From Hydrogenophaga sp. (GTDB lineage Bacteria > Pseudomonadota > Gammaproteobacteria > Burkholderiales > Burkholderiaceae_C), in NCBI RefSeq assembly GCF_030373225.1, contig NZ_JAUCZG010000006.1:87159-151158 (forward strand): 64,000 nt of DNA, written 5' to 3'. The translations under genes and the position numbers were made by a program. Of the stretch, positions 18,685 through 29,018 are shown one piece after another. Every line of letters starts with the position of its first letter. The stretch's first letter is position 1. The notes beneath the pieces are model-generated. The model was given only the letters and a program-made list of their open reading frames with translations. It was not told where the DNA came from and made no database searches.

Positions 18685-20139
18685 ATGTCCGACATGTCCA
18701 TGCTCATCAACGGCCTCAAGGTCACCGCCGAAAAGGGCGCCACCTTCGAGCGCCGCAACCCGCTCGACGGCAGCGTGGCCACGCGCGCACCCGCCGCTTC
18801 GCCGGCCGACGCGGTGATGGCGGTGGAGGCCGCCGCCGAAGCCTTCAAGACCTGGAGCGAATCCGGCCCGAGCCTGCGCCGCGCCTTGCTGCTCAAGGCC
18901 GCCGACGCACTTGAAGCCAAGACGCCCGCATTCATCGAGGCCGTGTCGGCAGAGACCGGCGCCACCGGCATGTGGGGCGGCTTCAACGTGATGCTCGCCG
19001 CCGGCATGATCCGCGAGGCCGCCTCGCTCACCACCCAGGTGTCGGGCGAAGTGATTCCGTCCGACGTGCCCGGGTCGCTGGCCATGGGCATTCGCCAGCC
19101 GGCCGGCGTCGTGCTCGGCATCGCACCGTGGAACGCCCCCATCATCCTGGCCGTGCGTGCCATCTGCGTGCCGCTGGCGTGCGGCAACACCGTCATCCTC
19201 AAGGGCAGTGAGAACTGCCCGCGCACCCACCAGCTCATCATCGAGGCGTTCCAGGACGCGGGCTTTCCGCCCGGCGTGGTGAACTACATCACCAATGCCC
19301 CGGCCGATGCGGGCGCGGTGGTCGAAGCCATGGTGGCCCACCCGGCGGTGCGGCGCGTGAACTTCACCGGCTCCACCAAGGTCGGCAAGATCATCGCGGC
19401 CACCTGTGCCCGTTACCTCAAGCCGGTGGTGCTCGAGCTCGGCGGCAAGGCGCCGCTGGTGATCCTGGACGACGCCAACCTGGACGACGCGGTCAACGGC
19501 GCGGCCTTCGGCGCGTTCGCCAACAGCGGCCAGATCTGCATGAGCACCGAACGCATCATCGTGGACAACAAGATCGCCGACGCTTTCGTGAAGAAGTTCG
19601 CCGACAAGGCCAAGGCGCTGCCCGTGGGCGATCCGCGCAAGCCCGAGCCGGTGGTGCTCGGCTCGGTGATCGGCATGGGCACGGTCAACCACTGCAATGA
19701 ACTGATCGACGACGCGCTGGCCAAAGGCGCCAAACTGGCGTGCGGTGGCAAGTCGGACACCACCCTCATGCCCGCGACCGTGCTCGACCACGTGACGCCG
19801 GCCATGCGCATCTACCACGAAGAAACCTTTGGCCCGGTGAAGTGCGTGGTGCGCGTGAGCGGCGTGGAAGAAGCGATTGCCTGCGCCAACGACAACGAGT
19901 ACGGTCTCTCGGCCGCCGTGTTCGGCGGCGACATCGCCCGTGCCTTCAACGTGGCCCGCAAGATCGACAGCGGCATCTGCCACGTCAACGGTCCCACCGT
20001 GCACGACGAAGCGCAGATGCCGTTCGGCGGCGTCAAGGGTTCGGGCATCGGTCGGTTCGGTGGCAAGGCCGGCATCGCCGAGTTCACCGAACTGCGCTGG
20101 ATCACCTTGCAAACCACGCCCCGTCACTACCCGTTCTGA
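18685..20139 (+). CDS. NAD-dependent aldehyde dehydrogenase, salicylaldehyde/vanillin dehydrogenase-like
   Basis: From the ATG at 18685 (CAGGAGAACCCC upstream) the product is 484 aa; the 138 extra track residues cover livF and the repeat. It is an ALDH-fold enzyme with the cofactor segment GIAPWNAPIIL, LELGGKAPLVILDDA (general-base Glu), nucleophile Cys in SGQICMSTERI, and EETFGPV. It resembles NahF-type salicylaldehyde dehydrogenases along most of its length, including the YPF C-terminus. It oxidises an aromatic or short aldehyde to the acid. Transcribed with the ABC transporter, it may act on the imported compound or its product. Confidence 0.88.
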   Translation: MSDMSMLINGLKVTAEKGATFERRNPLDGSVATRAPAASPADAVMAVEAAAEAFKTWSESGPSLRRALLLKAADALEAKTPAFIEAVSAETGATGMWGGFNVMLAAGMIREAASLTTQVSGEVIPSDVPGSLAMGIRQPAGVVLGIAPWNAPIILAVRAICVPLACGNTVILKGSENCPRTHQLIIEAFQDAGFPPGVVNYITNAPADAGAVVEAMVAHPAVRRVNFTGSTKVGKIIAATCARYLKPVVLELGGKAPLVILDDANLDDAVNGAAFGAFANSGQICMSTERIIVDNKIADAFVKKFADKAKALPVGDPRKPEPVVLGSVIGMGTVNHCNELIDDALAKGAKLACGGKSDTTLMPATVLDHVTPAMRIYHEETFGPVKCVVRVSGVEEAIACANDNEYGLSAAVFGGDIARAFNVARKIDSGICHVNGPTVHDEAQMPFGGVKGSGIGRFGGKAGIAEFTELRWITLQTTPRHYPF

Positions 20140-20195
20140 AGCCGGCAGCCGGCTTGAAGGGCACGGGTGTCGATGCCCGTTCAAGCCTCGCTTTT
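20139..20195 (+). terminator. Hairpins after the aldehyde dehydrogenase, possible terminator
   Basis: AAGCCGGCAGCCGGCTT at the stop codon is followed by a second stem CTTGAA(G)GGCA ... TGCC(CG)TTCAAG (20153-20185) and a short T-run (CTTTTG). There is no strong U-tract, so termination is uncertain. Confidence 0.35.
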
Positions 20196-20353
20196 GAACC
20201 ACTCGGCACCCTTCGCCGACTGAAATAGTACCCAGGGAGAATTCATCGGACAGACCTGAATAACTAATCTTTGCAGTGGCGCCGGTCAGACCTGTCCGGC
20301 CTTCTGCGTGGCCTCTGGCACGCGTGTCCCACCCCCCCCGCGAGTCCATTGCC

Positions 20354-21802
20354 ATGCCACTGCCCGGTCTGTCCCGTTGCGCCTTCGTCGTGCTGGGCGC
20401 AACGCTCCTGCCTGCCACCTCCGTGGCCAGGGATCTCCTTCCCGTTTCCGCCGGTGCCACACAGCCGGCGCCTGCCGACGGCAGCCCCACCGAGCCGGAC
20501 CGCCGGCCAGGGCGCACCCCCTCGGCCGCTGCGTCTGTGCAAGCCGGCGGCCTGACGCTCAACGAACAGGGGGCCAGCTACCGCAGCGGGTCCAGCCGCG
20601 AGCGCCTGCAGTTGCGCCTGGGGGCGAACACCGGCGTGGACGCCGGGGCTTCGGTGGGCGTCGACTACGCCAGGCTGCTGAATGATCGTTGGGCACTCGG
20701 CGTCAACGCCAGCGCCGGTGCCCGCCGCGCGCAAGACCTCATGTTCAACGGCCTGTACTCGCCCGGGGCCGATCTGCACATCGGACTCTCGCTGGGATGG
20801 TTGCGCAGCACCGACAGCTACCGTTTCCACTCCGGTTCCGACGAGGTCACGGTCAACCAGGGCAGTGCCTTGCTGCGCGCAAGAAAACAGTTCGACCGTG
20901 GTTCGCTGCTCACGCACGTGAGCGCCAGCGCCTACCTCGCGCAGGCCCGCAAGCCCGATGTGGCGGATCGGGTCATGACCGAGGAAACCGCCACCCTGAT
21001 CCGCTTCCTGGTCGACCCGCGCGAGATATCGCCGGGCCGCCTGCAAGGGTTTTCTCTGGGCCTGGGCATGGCGCCCTGGCCCAACGGTGACATCCGGATC
21101 GGGCTCGGCAGCGAACGCCTGCTGCACCGGTTTCTCGACGGCTCCACAGCCGCACAGCGCCGCCTGAGCGCCAGCCTCGATGTCCGTCACACGCTGCCCG
21201 GCTGCTGGCAAGTGGAGGGCAGCGTCGCATCGGGGGTGGCCAGCAACCGCTTCAGCCTGGGTGTGAGAAAAGGCCCGTGGATGCTGGCCGCGTCGCGCGA
21301 CGCCAGCCGCCAGGCCCAGTCCAGCCAGACCCGGCTGGTCGCCGGCCTCAACCTGCCGCTGGGCCAGGCGGCGCCGGTCTGCCGGTCTGCCGCGGGTGGC
21401 TCGTTGCCGGCGCTGCAGCGGCTCGACGAGGTCTTCACCCGCCCGAGCCAGCTGCCCACCCGTGCAATGGCCCGGGTCGACCCGACCGCCCGTCCCTCCC
21501 TGCTGGCCAGTCTCGACAAAAGCGGTCTGGCCGGCGCCACCGCCACCGCCACGCCCGAGGCCCTGATCCTGAGCCTGGTCGATCCGGCGATCGCCGTGGC
21601 CGACCTGTTCATCAATGGACTGCAGGTGGCCAACGTCGGAGCCAACGGACAGCCATTGCTGTGGGTGCAGGGCACTTCCCTGTACATCGGCGTGGGCCGC
21701 CTGCCCGGCATCGCCGTGGGTCAGACGGTCCCTGTGGAAGCCGTCGTTTTGCTCGCTGGTGGCGGTCTTGCCCTGGTGTCCTTCAACGTCACCGGGAACT
21801 GA
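20354..21802 (+). CDS. Predicted outer-membrane beta-barrel protein of the Ig-repeat locus
   Basis: From the ATG at 20354 the product is 482 aa. A signal peptide (LSRCAFVVLGATLLPATSVA) is followed by a Pro/Ala-rich linker. About 300 residues then show alternating hydrophobic/polar strands with aromatic and Arg girdles (e.g. RWALGVNASAGARR, LHIGLSLGWLRSTDSYRF), as in a transmembrane barrel. The last ~90 residues look like a separate small beta domain (LILSLVDPAIAVADLFINGLQVANVG...). I do not recognise a named family; it is not clearly an intimin, TpsB or usher. Only three bases separate it from the giant Ig-repeat gene, so they are surely co-transcribed. Role inferred: export, anchoring or display of that protein. 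Confidence 0.6.
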   Translation: MPLPGLSRCAFVVLGATLLPATSVARDLLPVSAGATQPAPADGSPTEPDRRPGRTPSAAASVQAGGLTLNEQGASYRSGSSRERLQLRLGANTGVDAGASVGVDYARLLNDRWALGVNASAGARRAQDLMFNGLYSPGADLHIGLSLGWLRSTDSYRFHSGSDEVTVNQGSALLRARKQFDRGSLLTHVSASAYLAQARKPDVADRVMTEETATLIRFLVDPREISPGRLQGFSLGLGMAPWPNGDIRIGLGSERLLHRFLDGSTAAQRRLSASLDVRHTLPGCWQVEGSVASGVASNRFSLGVRKGPWMLAASRDASRQAQSSQTRLVAGLNLPLGQAAPVCRSAAGGSLPALQRLDEVFTRPSQLPTRAMARVDPTARPSLLASLDKSGLAGATATATPEALILSLVDPAIAVADLFINGLQVANVGANGQPLLWVQGTSLYIGVGRLPGIAVGQTVPVEAVVLLAGGGLALVSFNVTGN

Positions 21803-21805
21803 GCC

Positions 21806-24800
21806 ATGCAAGCCTCCCCTTTGTCCTCGCGGATGGGCCGCGCCTTCCTGACCCACCTGGCCTCCTGGCTGCCACGACCGCGTCGGTTGCTGGTGCTGCT
21901 GCTCCTGTGCACGCCACTGGCATGGGCGTCGGTGAGCATCACCGGAATGGTCATCACCACCCTGCAGCAGATCTCGTTTGCGCAGGACAGTGTGGACCTG
22001 GTGGTGAACCAGACCGCCACACAGACGGCCACCAGCCGCTACAGCCGGGGCCCCGTGACCTATGTCAGCAGCCATCCCGCCGTGGCCGAGGTGGACGCAC
22101 GCAGCGGCGCCGTCACCGCGCTGCAGGTCGGGTCCGCCACGATCACCGCCACGCAGGCGCCCGCCGCTCCCTATCCGTCGGCCAGCGCCCGTTACACCGT
22201 GCGGGTGTCGGGGCAGGCCCCCGTCTTCAATCCCTGGGCGTTGGCGCCCGTGGTGTTCGGCACGCCATCGTTCAACCTGGCGCCACCCACATCGAACAGC
22301 CAGGGCGCCATCACCTACAGCAGCGAGAACCCGGCCGTGGCCGACGTCACGCCGCAAGGAATGGTCGAGGTGAAGGGCGTTGGAAGAACCGGAATCGTGG
22401 CGCAGCAGGCCGCGCAGGGTGGTTTCGCGGCCGCCAGCACCCGGGCCGAACTGGAGGTTCTTCCGGTCGTCCCGGTGCTCACCTGGAGCGATCAGATGGT
22501 GACCCTGGGGACCACCATCACCCTGCAGCCACCCGCCAGCCAGACCGGGCTCACCCGGCCGTTCACCTACACCGTGGCAGACAGCCTGCTGGCCGACGTG
22601 ACAGCCAACCAGATCACTGGCCGGGGTGTGGGCACGACCCGCATCCGTGCGCAGGTCGAGGCCGGTGGCAACCATGCCGAAGCCAGCGTGGAAGCGGTGC
22701 TCACCGTGCGCGCCGCAGACTTCTTCATCACCGGCTTCAACGACATCGTGCGCACCTTCGATGCGGTGGACAGCGCCGCCAATGCGTTCGATCTGCCCGA
22801 CCTGGACAAGCCCTCCGGCAGCTCCGCCGGTTTCAGCTTCACCAGTTCCGACCCGTCGGTGGCCACCGTTGCGGGCCAGCGCGTGACCGTGCTCGGGGTG
22901 GGCAGCACCACGCTGACGGCAACACTGTCTGCCGATCCGCTGCGCCACGGGCCCGCCACGGCCAGCGTCCGCCTGCAGGTGCTGCCGGCGCTGCCGCTGG
23001 TCACCTTCGCCCCGATCGCCAAGGCGGTGGGTGATGCGGCATTCGTGCCGGCTTTCATCAGCAACAGTGGGGGCGCGGTGACCTTCTCGCTGGTCAATCC
23101 CGAGCCGCCCGATCTGGCCACGCTGGCCAGCGACGGCAGCATCACCCCCGTCAAGCCGGGCACCGCCACGCTGATGGCCACACAGGTCGAGGCGGGCCAC
23201 TTTGCCGCCAGCACCCACACCACGACGCTGACCATCACCGCCCAGCCTCTCGTTGCCAACACGCTGGCACTGGCACCGTTCGAAAAACTCGCGGTGGACA
23301 CCCCCTTTGTCCCCGCCTGGACCCTTCGAAACAGCACGGCCGAGCCGATTGTCGTGACCAGCAGCAACAGCGCGGTGGCAACGGTCGGCAACGACGCGCA
23401 GACCGTCACGCTCACCGGCCTGGCGGGCACCAGCCTGATCACGCTCACCCAGCAGGCCACGCCCACGCACGCCGGTGCATCGGTGAGCGCCCTGATGACC
23501 GTGCGCCAGCAGCCGGCCACGGCAGCGTCGTTGACGCTGTCGGACATGTCCAGGGTCTTTGGCGATGCCGCCTTCACGCCGCAGGTCGGCACCTCCAGCG
23601 ATGGGGCGGTCAGCTTCAGCAGCGGCAACGAAGCGGTCGCCGTCGTCGACAGCACGGGGCGCTTCATCCGCATCGTCGGGGCCGGCCGCGCCAGCATCAC
23701 CGCACGCGTGGCATCGACCGCCCGGTTCCAGGGCGCAGAGGCCACCGCCACACTCACCGTGAACCCGCGCGACCCGGGCCTGCAGGTCCGGGATGTCTAC
23801 CGACAACTTGCCATGGGCCCCTTTGATCTTGCCGTGGAAAAGCGTGGCAATGGTGTGGTCACGGTGACCAGCAGCAATGCCGCCGTGGCGACCGTCGGAG
23901 GAGCGCAAGGCCTGACCATCACGCCGCTGAGCCCGGGACAGACCACGGTCACCGTGACGGTCGCGGAGGATGCCAACCACACGGCGTCCAGCGCCAGCGC
24001 GAGGGTCCACATCACGGCAGAGCAAGCCTCGTTGCGTTGGTCGGTCCCGCCGCAAATCGTCTTTGATGCGGCCGCTCCGACGCTGACGTTGCCGGTGCTG
24101 GAGTCCAACAACCGCTCGGGTGCCATCAGCTACAGCAGCAGCGACACCAGCGTGGCCACCCTCGTCGGCAACACGCTGACCCTCACCGGCAGGGCCGGCA
24201 GCGTGACGCTGACTGCCACACAGGCCCCGGGAGACGGCTATGTCGAGTCACGGATCAGTGCCAACGTGAACGTGGTGCTTTCCGCACCGACCACCATCGA
24301 ACCTGTGGCACCCACACTGGTGGTCGACGCGCTGATCGAGCGTTCGCTGGCGCAGGGCGCATTCCGCCCGGCCATCCAGACCAACAGCCCGGGTGCCATC
24401 ACCCTGAGCGTTCTGTACGGTCCGGTGACCCTGGGTGCCGACGGCCGCACACTGACACCCACCGCGTCCGGTGAAGCCGCTGTCAAGGTGGTCGTGGCGG
24501 CCACCGCTGCCTTCACCACCGCCGAGAGGACCATCGTCATCAAACTGTCGGCCGGCGCGCCGGTGATCGAGTTTGCGCCCATGACGCGCAACTTTGACGA
24601 TGCCGACTTGACGTTCGACATCCCGACACCGCTCTCGAACAGTCCGGGTGCGTTCACCTACATCAGTCTCGATCCTGGCGTGGCCGAAATCGTCAGCGGC
24701 ACACAGATCAAGGTCAAACGCGCCGGAACCGCCGTCATCCGGGCGGTGCAGGCCGCGGCCTTTCCGTACGAGTCTGGGCAGGCCGACACCACGCTGACCG

Positions 24801-27565
24801 TGCATGCGCAGCCCAACACCCTGAGCTTCGGCGCCCGGCGGGCCATCACCCGCAGCACCAGCGACCTGCCGTTCGCCTTGCGTGCCACGTCGAACAGCCC
24901 GACGACCATCGAGTACCTCTCGACCAACGAGGCGGTGGCCACCATCGATGCCAACGGCGTGGTCACGCTCCAGGGTGCGGCGGGCAGCACGGTCATCGTG
25001 GCCACGCAGGTCACGGGCTGGACCCAGTACGCCCCCGGTCGCGCCGAGATCGCTCTCACCGTGACACCACCCGAGGCCACGGGCCTGACGCTGTTCGACT
25101 TCACGGTGCCGGTCGATCGGGGCACGGTGCTCCCGCCCTACACCACGCTCAGCAGCCGCCCGGTGGTGGTCGAGGTGGACAACGCCCTGGTGGCCACGGT
25201 GGAGCCCGATGGCCAGACCCTGCGCCTGCTCTCGGTCGGCACGGCCGGGGTCACGGTGAAGCACCCCGCCACCGACACCCAGGCCGAGGTGGCCGTGCGT
25301 GCCGTGTTGACCGTCGGACCCGCCACACCGGTGATGTCGGGCTTGCCCACCGCCATCGAGCGCACCTGGACCGGCACCAGCACAGCCATCACGCTGTCAC
25401 CCCTGTCGCCCAGCAACGGTGAGTTCAGACTGAGCAGCGACGCGCCCGGCGTGGCGCAGGTCAACGGGCTCACCGTCACGCTGGTGGGGCCCGGCACCGC
25501 CCGCCTGACGCTGACCCAGGGGCCGGACGCTTCGTGGTCGGGCGGCAGTGTCGTCATCCCGGTGACGGTGAATCAGGCGCTTGCTTCACTCGACAACATG
25601 ACCCGCAGCCATGGCGACCCTGGTTTCGAGCTGCCCGCCATGCTGGGCGGCGTGTCGGTCAGCTACACCAGTGACAACCCTGCGGTGGCGCTCATCGGCG
25701 GCGCCGACAGCCGCACCGTGAGCCTGACCGGCGTGGGCACGACCGTGCTGACAGCACGCAGCGGTGCCAATGGGGTGGTGGCCTCGGCCGTGCTGACCGT
25801 TCAAGCCGGACTGCCCCGCTTGATCCTGGCCGACACGGTGCTGCCCTCCACAACCCTGGCGACCACCCTCAGGGCCACGTCGAGCAGCACGGGCGCCATC
25901 CGCTATGCCGTCACCGGCGGCGCCACCGGCATCGTTCGGCTCGACGCACAGGGCATGCTGCTGGTCCAGGGCACGGGCACCGTGCAGGTGACCGCCACCC
26001 AGGCGCCCGATGCCAACCACCTCCAGGCCAGCGTGGTGGCCAGCATCACCATCGCAGCGGGGGATCCGGGCTTTGTCGTGACCTCGGCGCCTGCCGCGCC
26101 TGTCCTGCAGGGCGGCACCTTCGAGATCCGGTACCGGGCCAACAGCCTGGCCGGAGCCGGTGACGTCGAGCCCATCCTTCTGGCCTTCCAGGGTTCGGAC
26201 GTCAGCCTCAGCAACCACATCACGCTGATCTCCCAGTCGATACCCACCCGGGTGGATGAAGACGGTGTCATGGTCTTCAGGATGGCCATCGATGCACCGG
26301 TGGGAGCGGGGCACCGCATTGGCTTCTCTTTCCGGTCGACCGACCCCGGATTCAACACCCTGGTGGCCAACAGTCCTCCGGTCGCCAGGAACATCGAGGT
26401 CGCTGCCGTGGACCAGCAGTACAACCTGGGCTTGCCGTTCACGCTGGACTTCAACATCGAGAACACGGTGGTGGTCCCGTCTGTTCGTGACAGCCGCGGC
26501 AACCTCGCGCCCTTGGTCAGTTGCAACCTCAGGTCCAGCAACCCGGCCGTGCTGCGCGAGGATTACTCCAACGACAACCCTCACCAGGGCTGGCGCACCG
26601 TGGGGGTGGGAGAGGCCACCTTGTCCTGCTCGAACCATGCCGGCGTGCGCGGCGTGACCGTGACCGTTCTGCCGGGCGATCCGAAGCTGCGCGGCTTCGA
26701 GTCCATGAGCCTGAGCCTGGATGCGCCGACGCGCCCCATCGTGGAGCCGGTTTCCCTCAACACCACGGGAGCCTGGACCTACGAGATCCTCAACAGCCAG
26801 AGCGCGACCGGCGCGCTCGTCGCGGTGATCGAAAACGGGGCGGTGGTGGCCAGGGCGCCCGGCAGCGCCGTGCTGCGCGCCAGGCAGGCGGCTGCGGGGG
26901 CGTACCGCGCGGCACATGTCGACGCACTCATCAGCGTGTCGCCTTCGGTGCTCACGGGCTTCCAGGATGTCACCATGACCTTTGGCGACGCCGATTTCCG
27001 CATGCCGCTGCCCGGCAGCAGCGACACCACAACACCGTTTGTGCTGACCAGCAGCAACCCCGATGTGGCCACCATTTCCGACCTCAACCGGGTGAGCATC
27101 CGGTCAGCGGGCACGGCCATCATCACGGCGACGCAGGGCCAGTCCCGGCCCGTCACCGCCGTGCTCACCGTGCGCAAGGCGGTTCCCCGGCTGGTGTTGC
27201 GGGTGAAGCCCTGGGTCGAGTTCGAGCAGGAAACCTGTCCGACGCTCCCCCCGACCCTGATCACCTGGCCTTTGCCCAACCAGACCACCCTGGCCGGTGT
27301 GAGCCTTGTCAGCGACAGCGATGGCGCCGTCCAGTACGGATCTTCCGGTGGGTTTTTCTGGAACTGGAACCGGTCTCAGCCCACGCCGGGCAACGTCGGG
27401 CAACTGGCGCTGGCGGTTCCCGACCAGAGCGGGCGCTCGCCGCGCCTGACCCACCGGATCTGGGTGACCCAGGCCGAGTCTGCCAACCACCTGTCGGCCA
27501 CCAGTGAAGCCTTCGAGTTCATGGTGTCCGACAGCCTCCCCGCCACCGCGCCCTGCTCCCGGTAG
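21806..27565 (+). CDS. Giant exported protein of about 20 bacterial Ig-like (Big/MBG-type) repeats
   Basis: The product is 1919 aa. The N-terminus has Arg-rich then hydrophobic sequence ([16 protein letters not shown]), a signal peptide. The rest is a run of ~80-100-residue beta repeats with recurring motifs: an FGDAxF-like start, xSSNxAVATV in the middle, GxxTITATQ near the end and LTVxxx as closing strand. I count about 20 units; units around residues 1430-1560 are atypical. The C-terminal ~130 residues differ and contain two cysteines (EQETCPTL and the terminal APCSR). No LPXTG, lipobox, autotransporter barrel or enzyme motif is visible. It is likely a stalk-like adhesin or matrix protein held by the preceding barrel. 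The antisense ORF 20264..24055 is a shadow. Confidence 0.75.
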   Translation: MQASPLSSRMGRAFLTHLASWLPRPRRLLVLLLLCTPLAWASVSITGMVITTLQQISFAQDSVDLVVNQTATQTATSRYSRGPVTYVSSHPAVAEVDARSGAVTALQVGSATITATQAPAAPYPSASARYTVRVSGQAPVFNPWALAPVVFGTPSFNLAPPTSNSQGAITYSSENPAVADVTPQGMVEVKGVGRTGIVAQQAAQGGFAAASTRAELEVLPVVPVLTWSDQMVTLGTTITLQPPASQTGLTRPFTYTVADSLLADVTANQITGRGVGTTRIRAQVEAGGNHAEASVEAVLTVRAADFFITGFNDIVRTFDAVDSAANAFDLPDLDKPSGSSAGFSFTSSDPSVATVAGQRVTVLGVGSTTLTATLSADPLRHGPATASVRLQVLPALPLVTFAPIAKAVGDAAFVPAFISNSGGAVTFSLVNPEPPDLATLASDGSITPVKPGTATLMATQVEAGHFAASTHTTTLTITAQPLVANTLALAPFEKLAVDTPFVPAWTLRNSTAEPIVVTSSNSAVATVGNDAQTVTLTGLAGTSLITLTQQATPTHAGASVSALMTVRQQPATAASLTLSDMSRVFGDAAFTPQVGTSSDGAVSFSSGNEAVAVVDSTGRFIRIVGAGRASITARVASTARFQGAEATATLTVNPRDPGLQVRDVYRQLAMGPFDLAVEKRGNGVVTVTSSNAAVATVGGAQGLTITPLSPGQTTVTVTVAEDANHTASSASARVHITAEQASLRWSVPPQIVFDAAAPTLTLPVLESNNRSGAISYSSSDTSVATLVGNTLTLTGRAGSVTLTATQAPGDGYVESRISANVNVVLSAPTTIEPVAPTLVVDALIERSLAQGAFRPAIQTNSPGAITLSVLYGPVTLGADGRTLTPTASGEAAVKVVVAATAAFTTAERTIVIKLSAGAPVIEFAPMTRNFDDADLTFDIPTPLSNSPGAFTYISLDPGVAEIVSGTQIKVKRAGTAVIRAVQAAAFPYESGQADTTLTVHAQPNTLSFGARRAITRSTSDLPFALRATSNSPTTIEYLSTNEAVATIDANGVVTLQGAAGSTVIVATQVTGWTQYAPGRAEIALTVTPPEATGLTLFDFTVPVDRGTVLPPYTTLSSRPVVVEVDNALVATVEPDGQTLRLLSVGTAGVTVKHPATDTQAEVAVRAVLTVGPATPVMSGLPTAIERTWTGTSTAITLSPLSPSNGEFRLSSDAPGVAQVNGLTVTLVGPGTARLTLTQGPDASWSGGSVVIPVTVNQALASLDNMTRSHGDPGFELPAMLGGVSVSYTSDNPAVALIGGADSRTVSLTGVGTTVLTARSGANGVVASAVLTVQAGLPRLILADTVLPSTTLATTLRATSSSTGAIRYAVTGGATGIVRLDAQGMLLVQGTGTVQVTATQAPDANHLQASVVASITIAAGDPGFVVTSAPAAPVLQGGTFEIRYRANSLAGAGDVEPILLAFQGSDVSLSNHITLISQSIPTRVDEDGVMVFRMAIDAPVGAGHRIGFSFRSTDPGFNTLVANSPPVARNIEVAAVDQQYNLGLPFTLDFNIENTVVVPSVRDSRGNLAPLVSCNLRSSNPAVLREDYSNDNPHQGWRTVGVGEATLSCSNHAGVRGVTVTVLPGDPKLRGFESMSLSLDAPTRPIVEPVSLNTTGAWTYEILNSQSATGALVAVIENGAVVARAPGSAVLRARQAAAGAYRAAHVDALISVSPSVLTGFQDVTMTFGDADFRMPLPGSSDTTTPFVLTSSNPDVATISDLNRVSIRSAGTAIITATQGQSRPVTAVLTVRKAVPRLVLRVKPWVEFEQETCPTLPPTLITWPLPNQTTLAGVSLVSDSDGAVQYGSSGGFFWNWNRSQPTPGNVGQLALAVPDQSGRSPRLTHRIWVTQAESANHLSATSEAFEFMVSDSLPATAPCSR

Positions 27566-27574
27566 CGGTCCAAT

Positions 27575-27602
27575 GAACCAGGGGCATGGCAGCCCCTGGT
27601 TC
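27575..27602 (+). terminator. Hairpin after the Ig-repeat gene
   Basis: A perfect 11-bp stem GAACCAGGGGC / GCCCCTGGTTC with loop ATGGCA, ten bases after the stop. It has no U-tract, so it may be a terminator or a 3' stability element. It also lies in the leader of proA. Confidence 0.55.
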
Positions 27603-27644
27603 GTGCCGGGTGCAGCGGGGCGACGGCTCTGCGAAAATCGCGCG

Positions 27645-28925
27645 ATGAACGCGACCAACACCACCGAACTCATGCACACCCTGGGCCAGCAGGCCAAAGC
27701 GGCCTCGGCGCTCATGGCCCAGGCCAGTGCGGCCACCAAGCAGCGCGCCTTGCTGGGTCTGGCTTCCCTGCTGCGCGCCAACGTTGACGCCCTGCAACAG
27801 GACAATGCCCGGGACCTCGACCGTGCCCGTGCCGCCGGCCTGGCCGAGCCGATGGTGGATCGTCTGAAGCTCACGCCGAAGGTGATCGAGACCTGCGCCC
27901 AGGGTTGCGAACAGCTCGCGGCCATGCCCGAGATCATTGGCGAGATCACCGGCATGAAGCAGATGCCCAGCGGCATCCGGGTCGGACAGATGCGGGTGCC
28001 CCTCGGCGTGTTCGGCATGATCTACGAGAGCCGCCCCAACGTGACCATCGAGGCCGCCTCGTTGTCCATCAAGAGCGGCAACGCGGCCATCCTGCGCGGC
28101 GGCTCCGAGGCGATCGAGTCCAACCGGACCCTGGCCGCACTGGTGCAACGCGCCATGGTCGATGCCGGCCTGCCCGCCGACGGCGTTCAGCTCGTGCCCA
28201 CCACCGACCGCGCTGCCGTGGGCCAGCTCATCACCATGCCGCAGTACGTGGACGTGATCATTCCGCGCGGCGGCAAGGGGTTGATCGAGCGCATCAGCGC
28301 CGAAGCCAGGGTGCCGGTCATCAAACACCTCGATGGCAACTGCCACACCTACGTGGACGACCCCTGCGACCTGTCCATGGCGGTGACCGTGGCCGACAAC
28401 GCCAAGACCCAGAAATACAGCCCCTGCAACGCCACCGAAAGCCTGCTCGTGGCGCGTGGCGTGGCGGCCGGCTTCCTGCCGAAGATCGGCGCCATCTTTG
28501 CGGCCAAGGGCGTGGAAATGCGCTGCTGCCCCGAAAGCCGGGCGATGCTCGCGACCGTGCCGGGTGCGAACCTCAAGGAGGCGACCGAGGCCGACTGGTC
28601 CGAGGAGTACCTGGCTCCTGTCATCAGCATCAAGCTGGTCGAGGGTGTGGACGAGGCCATCGCCCACATCAACCGCTACAGCAGCCACCACACCGACGCC
28701 ATCCTCACCACCGACCACCGGCATGCGCAGCGGTTTTTGCGTGAGGTTGATTCGGCAAGCGTCATGGTGAATGCGAGCACCCGCTTCGCAGATGGGTTCG
28801 AGTTCGGCCTGGGCGCTGAAATCGGCATTTCGACCGACAAGTTCCACGCGCGCGGGCCGGTCGGTGTCGAGGGCCTGACCTCGCTGAAGTACGTGGTGCT
28901 GGGCGAGGGCGAGGTGCGGGGCTGA
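27645..28925 (+). CDS. proA: Glutamate-5-semialdehyde dehydrogenase (gamma-glutamyl phosphate reductase)
   Basis: The product is 426 aa from the ATG at 27645; the track extension covers the hairpin and the end of the previous gene. It catalyses the NADPH-dependent second step of proline synthesis. Family motifs: [30 protein letters not shown], catalytic Cys in [12 protein letters not shown], and [20 protein letters not shown]. Length is standard. In related genomes it usually follows holA directly, so its separation here marks the right edge of the accessory block. Confidence 0.96.
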   Translation: MNATNTTELMHTLGQQAKAASALMAQASAATKQRALLGLASLLRANVDALQQDNARDLDRARAAGLAEPMVDRLKLTPKVIETCAQGCEQLAAMPEIIGEITGMKQMPSGIRVGQMRVPLGVFGMIYESRPNVTIEAASLSIKSGNAAILRGGSEAIESNRTLAALVQRAMVDAGLPADGVQLVPTTDRAAVGQLITMPQYVDVIIPRGGKGLIERISAEARVPVIKHLDGNCHTYVDDPCDLSMAVTVADNAKTQKYSPCNATESLLVARGVAAGFLPKIGAIFAAKGVEMRCCPESRAMLATVPGANLKEATEADWSEEYLAPVISIKLVEGVDEAIAHINRYSSHHTDAILTTDHRHAQRFLREVDSASVMVNASTRFADGFEFGLGAEIGISTDKFHARGPVGVEGLTSLKYVVLGEGEVRG

Positions 28926-28950
28926 TCGGGGGGGGCGAGCCGCCGTCGCC

Positions 28951-28981
28951 TTGAAAGGGTGTCACACGGCCCCATTACACT
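28951..28981 (+). promoter_or_regulatory. Predicted sigma-70 promoter for gshA
   Basis: TTGAAA (28951) and TTACAC/TACACT (28975) are spaced 18-19 bases apart, about 40 bases before the gshA start. The composition is more AT-rich than the surroundings. Confidence 0.5.
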
Positions 28982-29018
28982 GACTACCCCCACCCGTTGC
29001 CGCCCAAGGCCCTCTCCT

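Noticed and set aside
20242-20270. Possible promoter TTCATC-N17-TAATCT before the barrel gene
   Set aside because: Only half of each hexamer matches consensus; too weak to list.
20264-24055. 1263-aa minus-strand ORF opposite the barrel and Ig-repeat genes
   Set aside because: Rich in Gly/His/Arg/Gln without domains, antisense to a strand with clear signal peptides and repeats; a GC-bias shadow.
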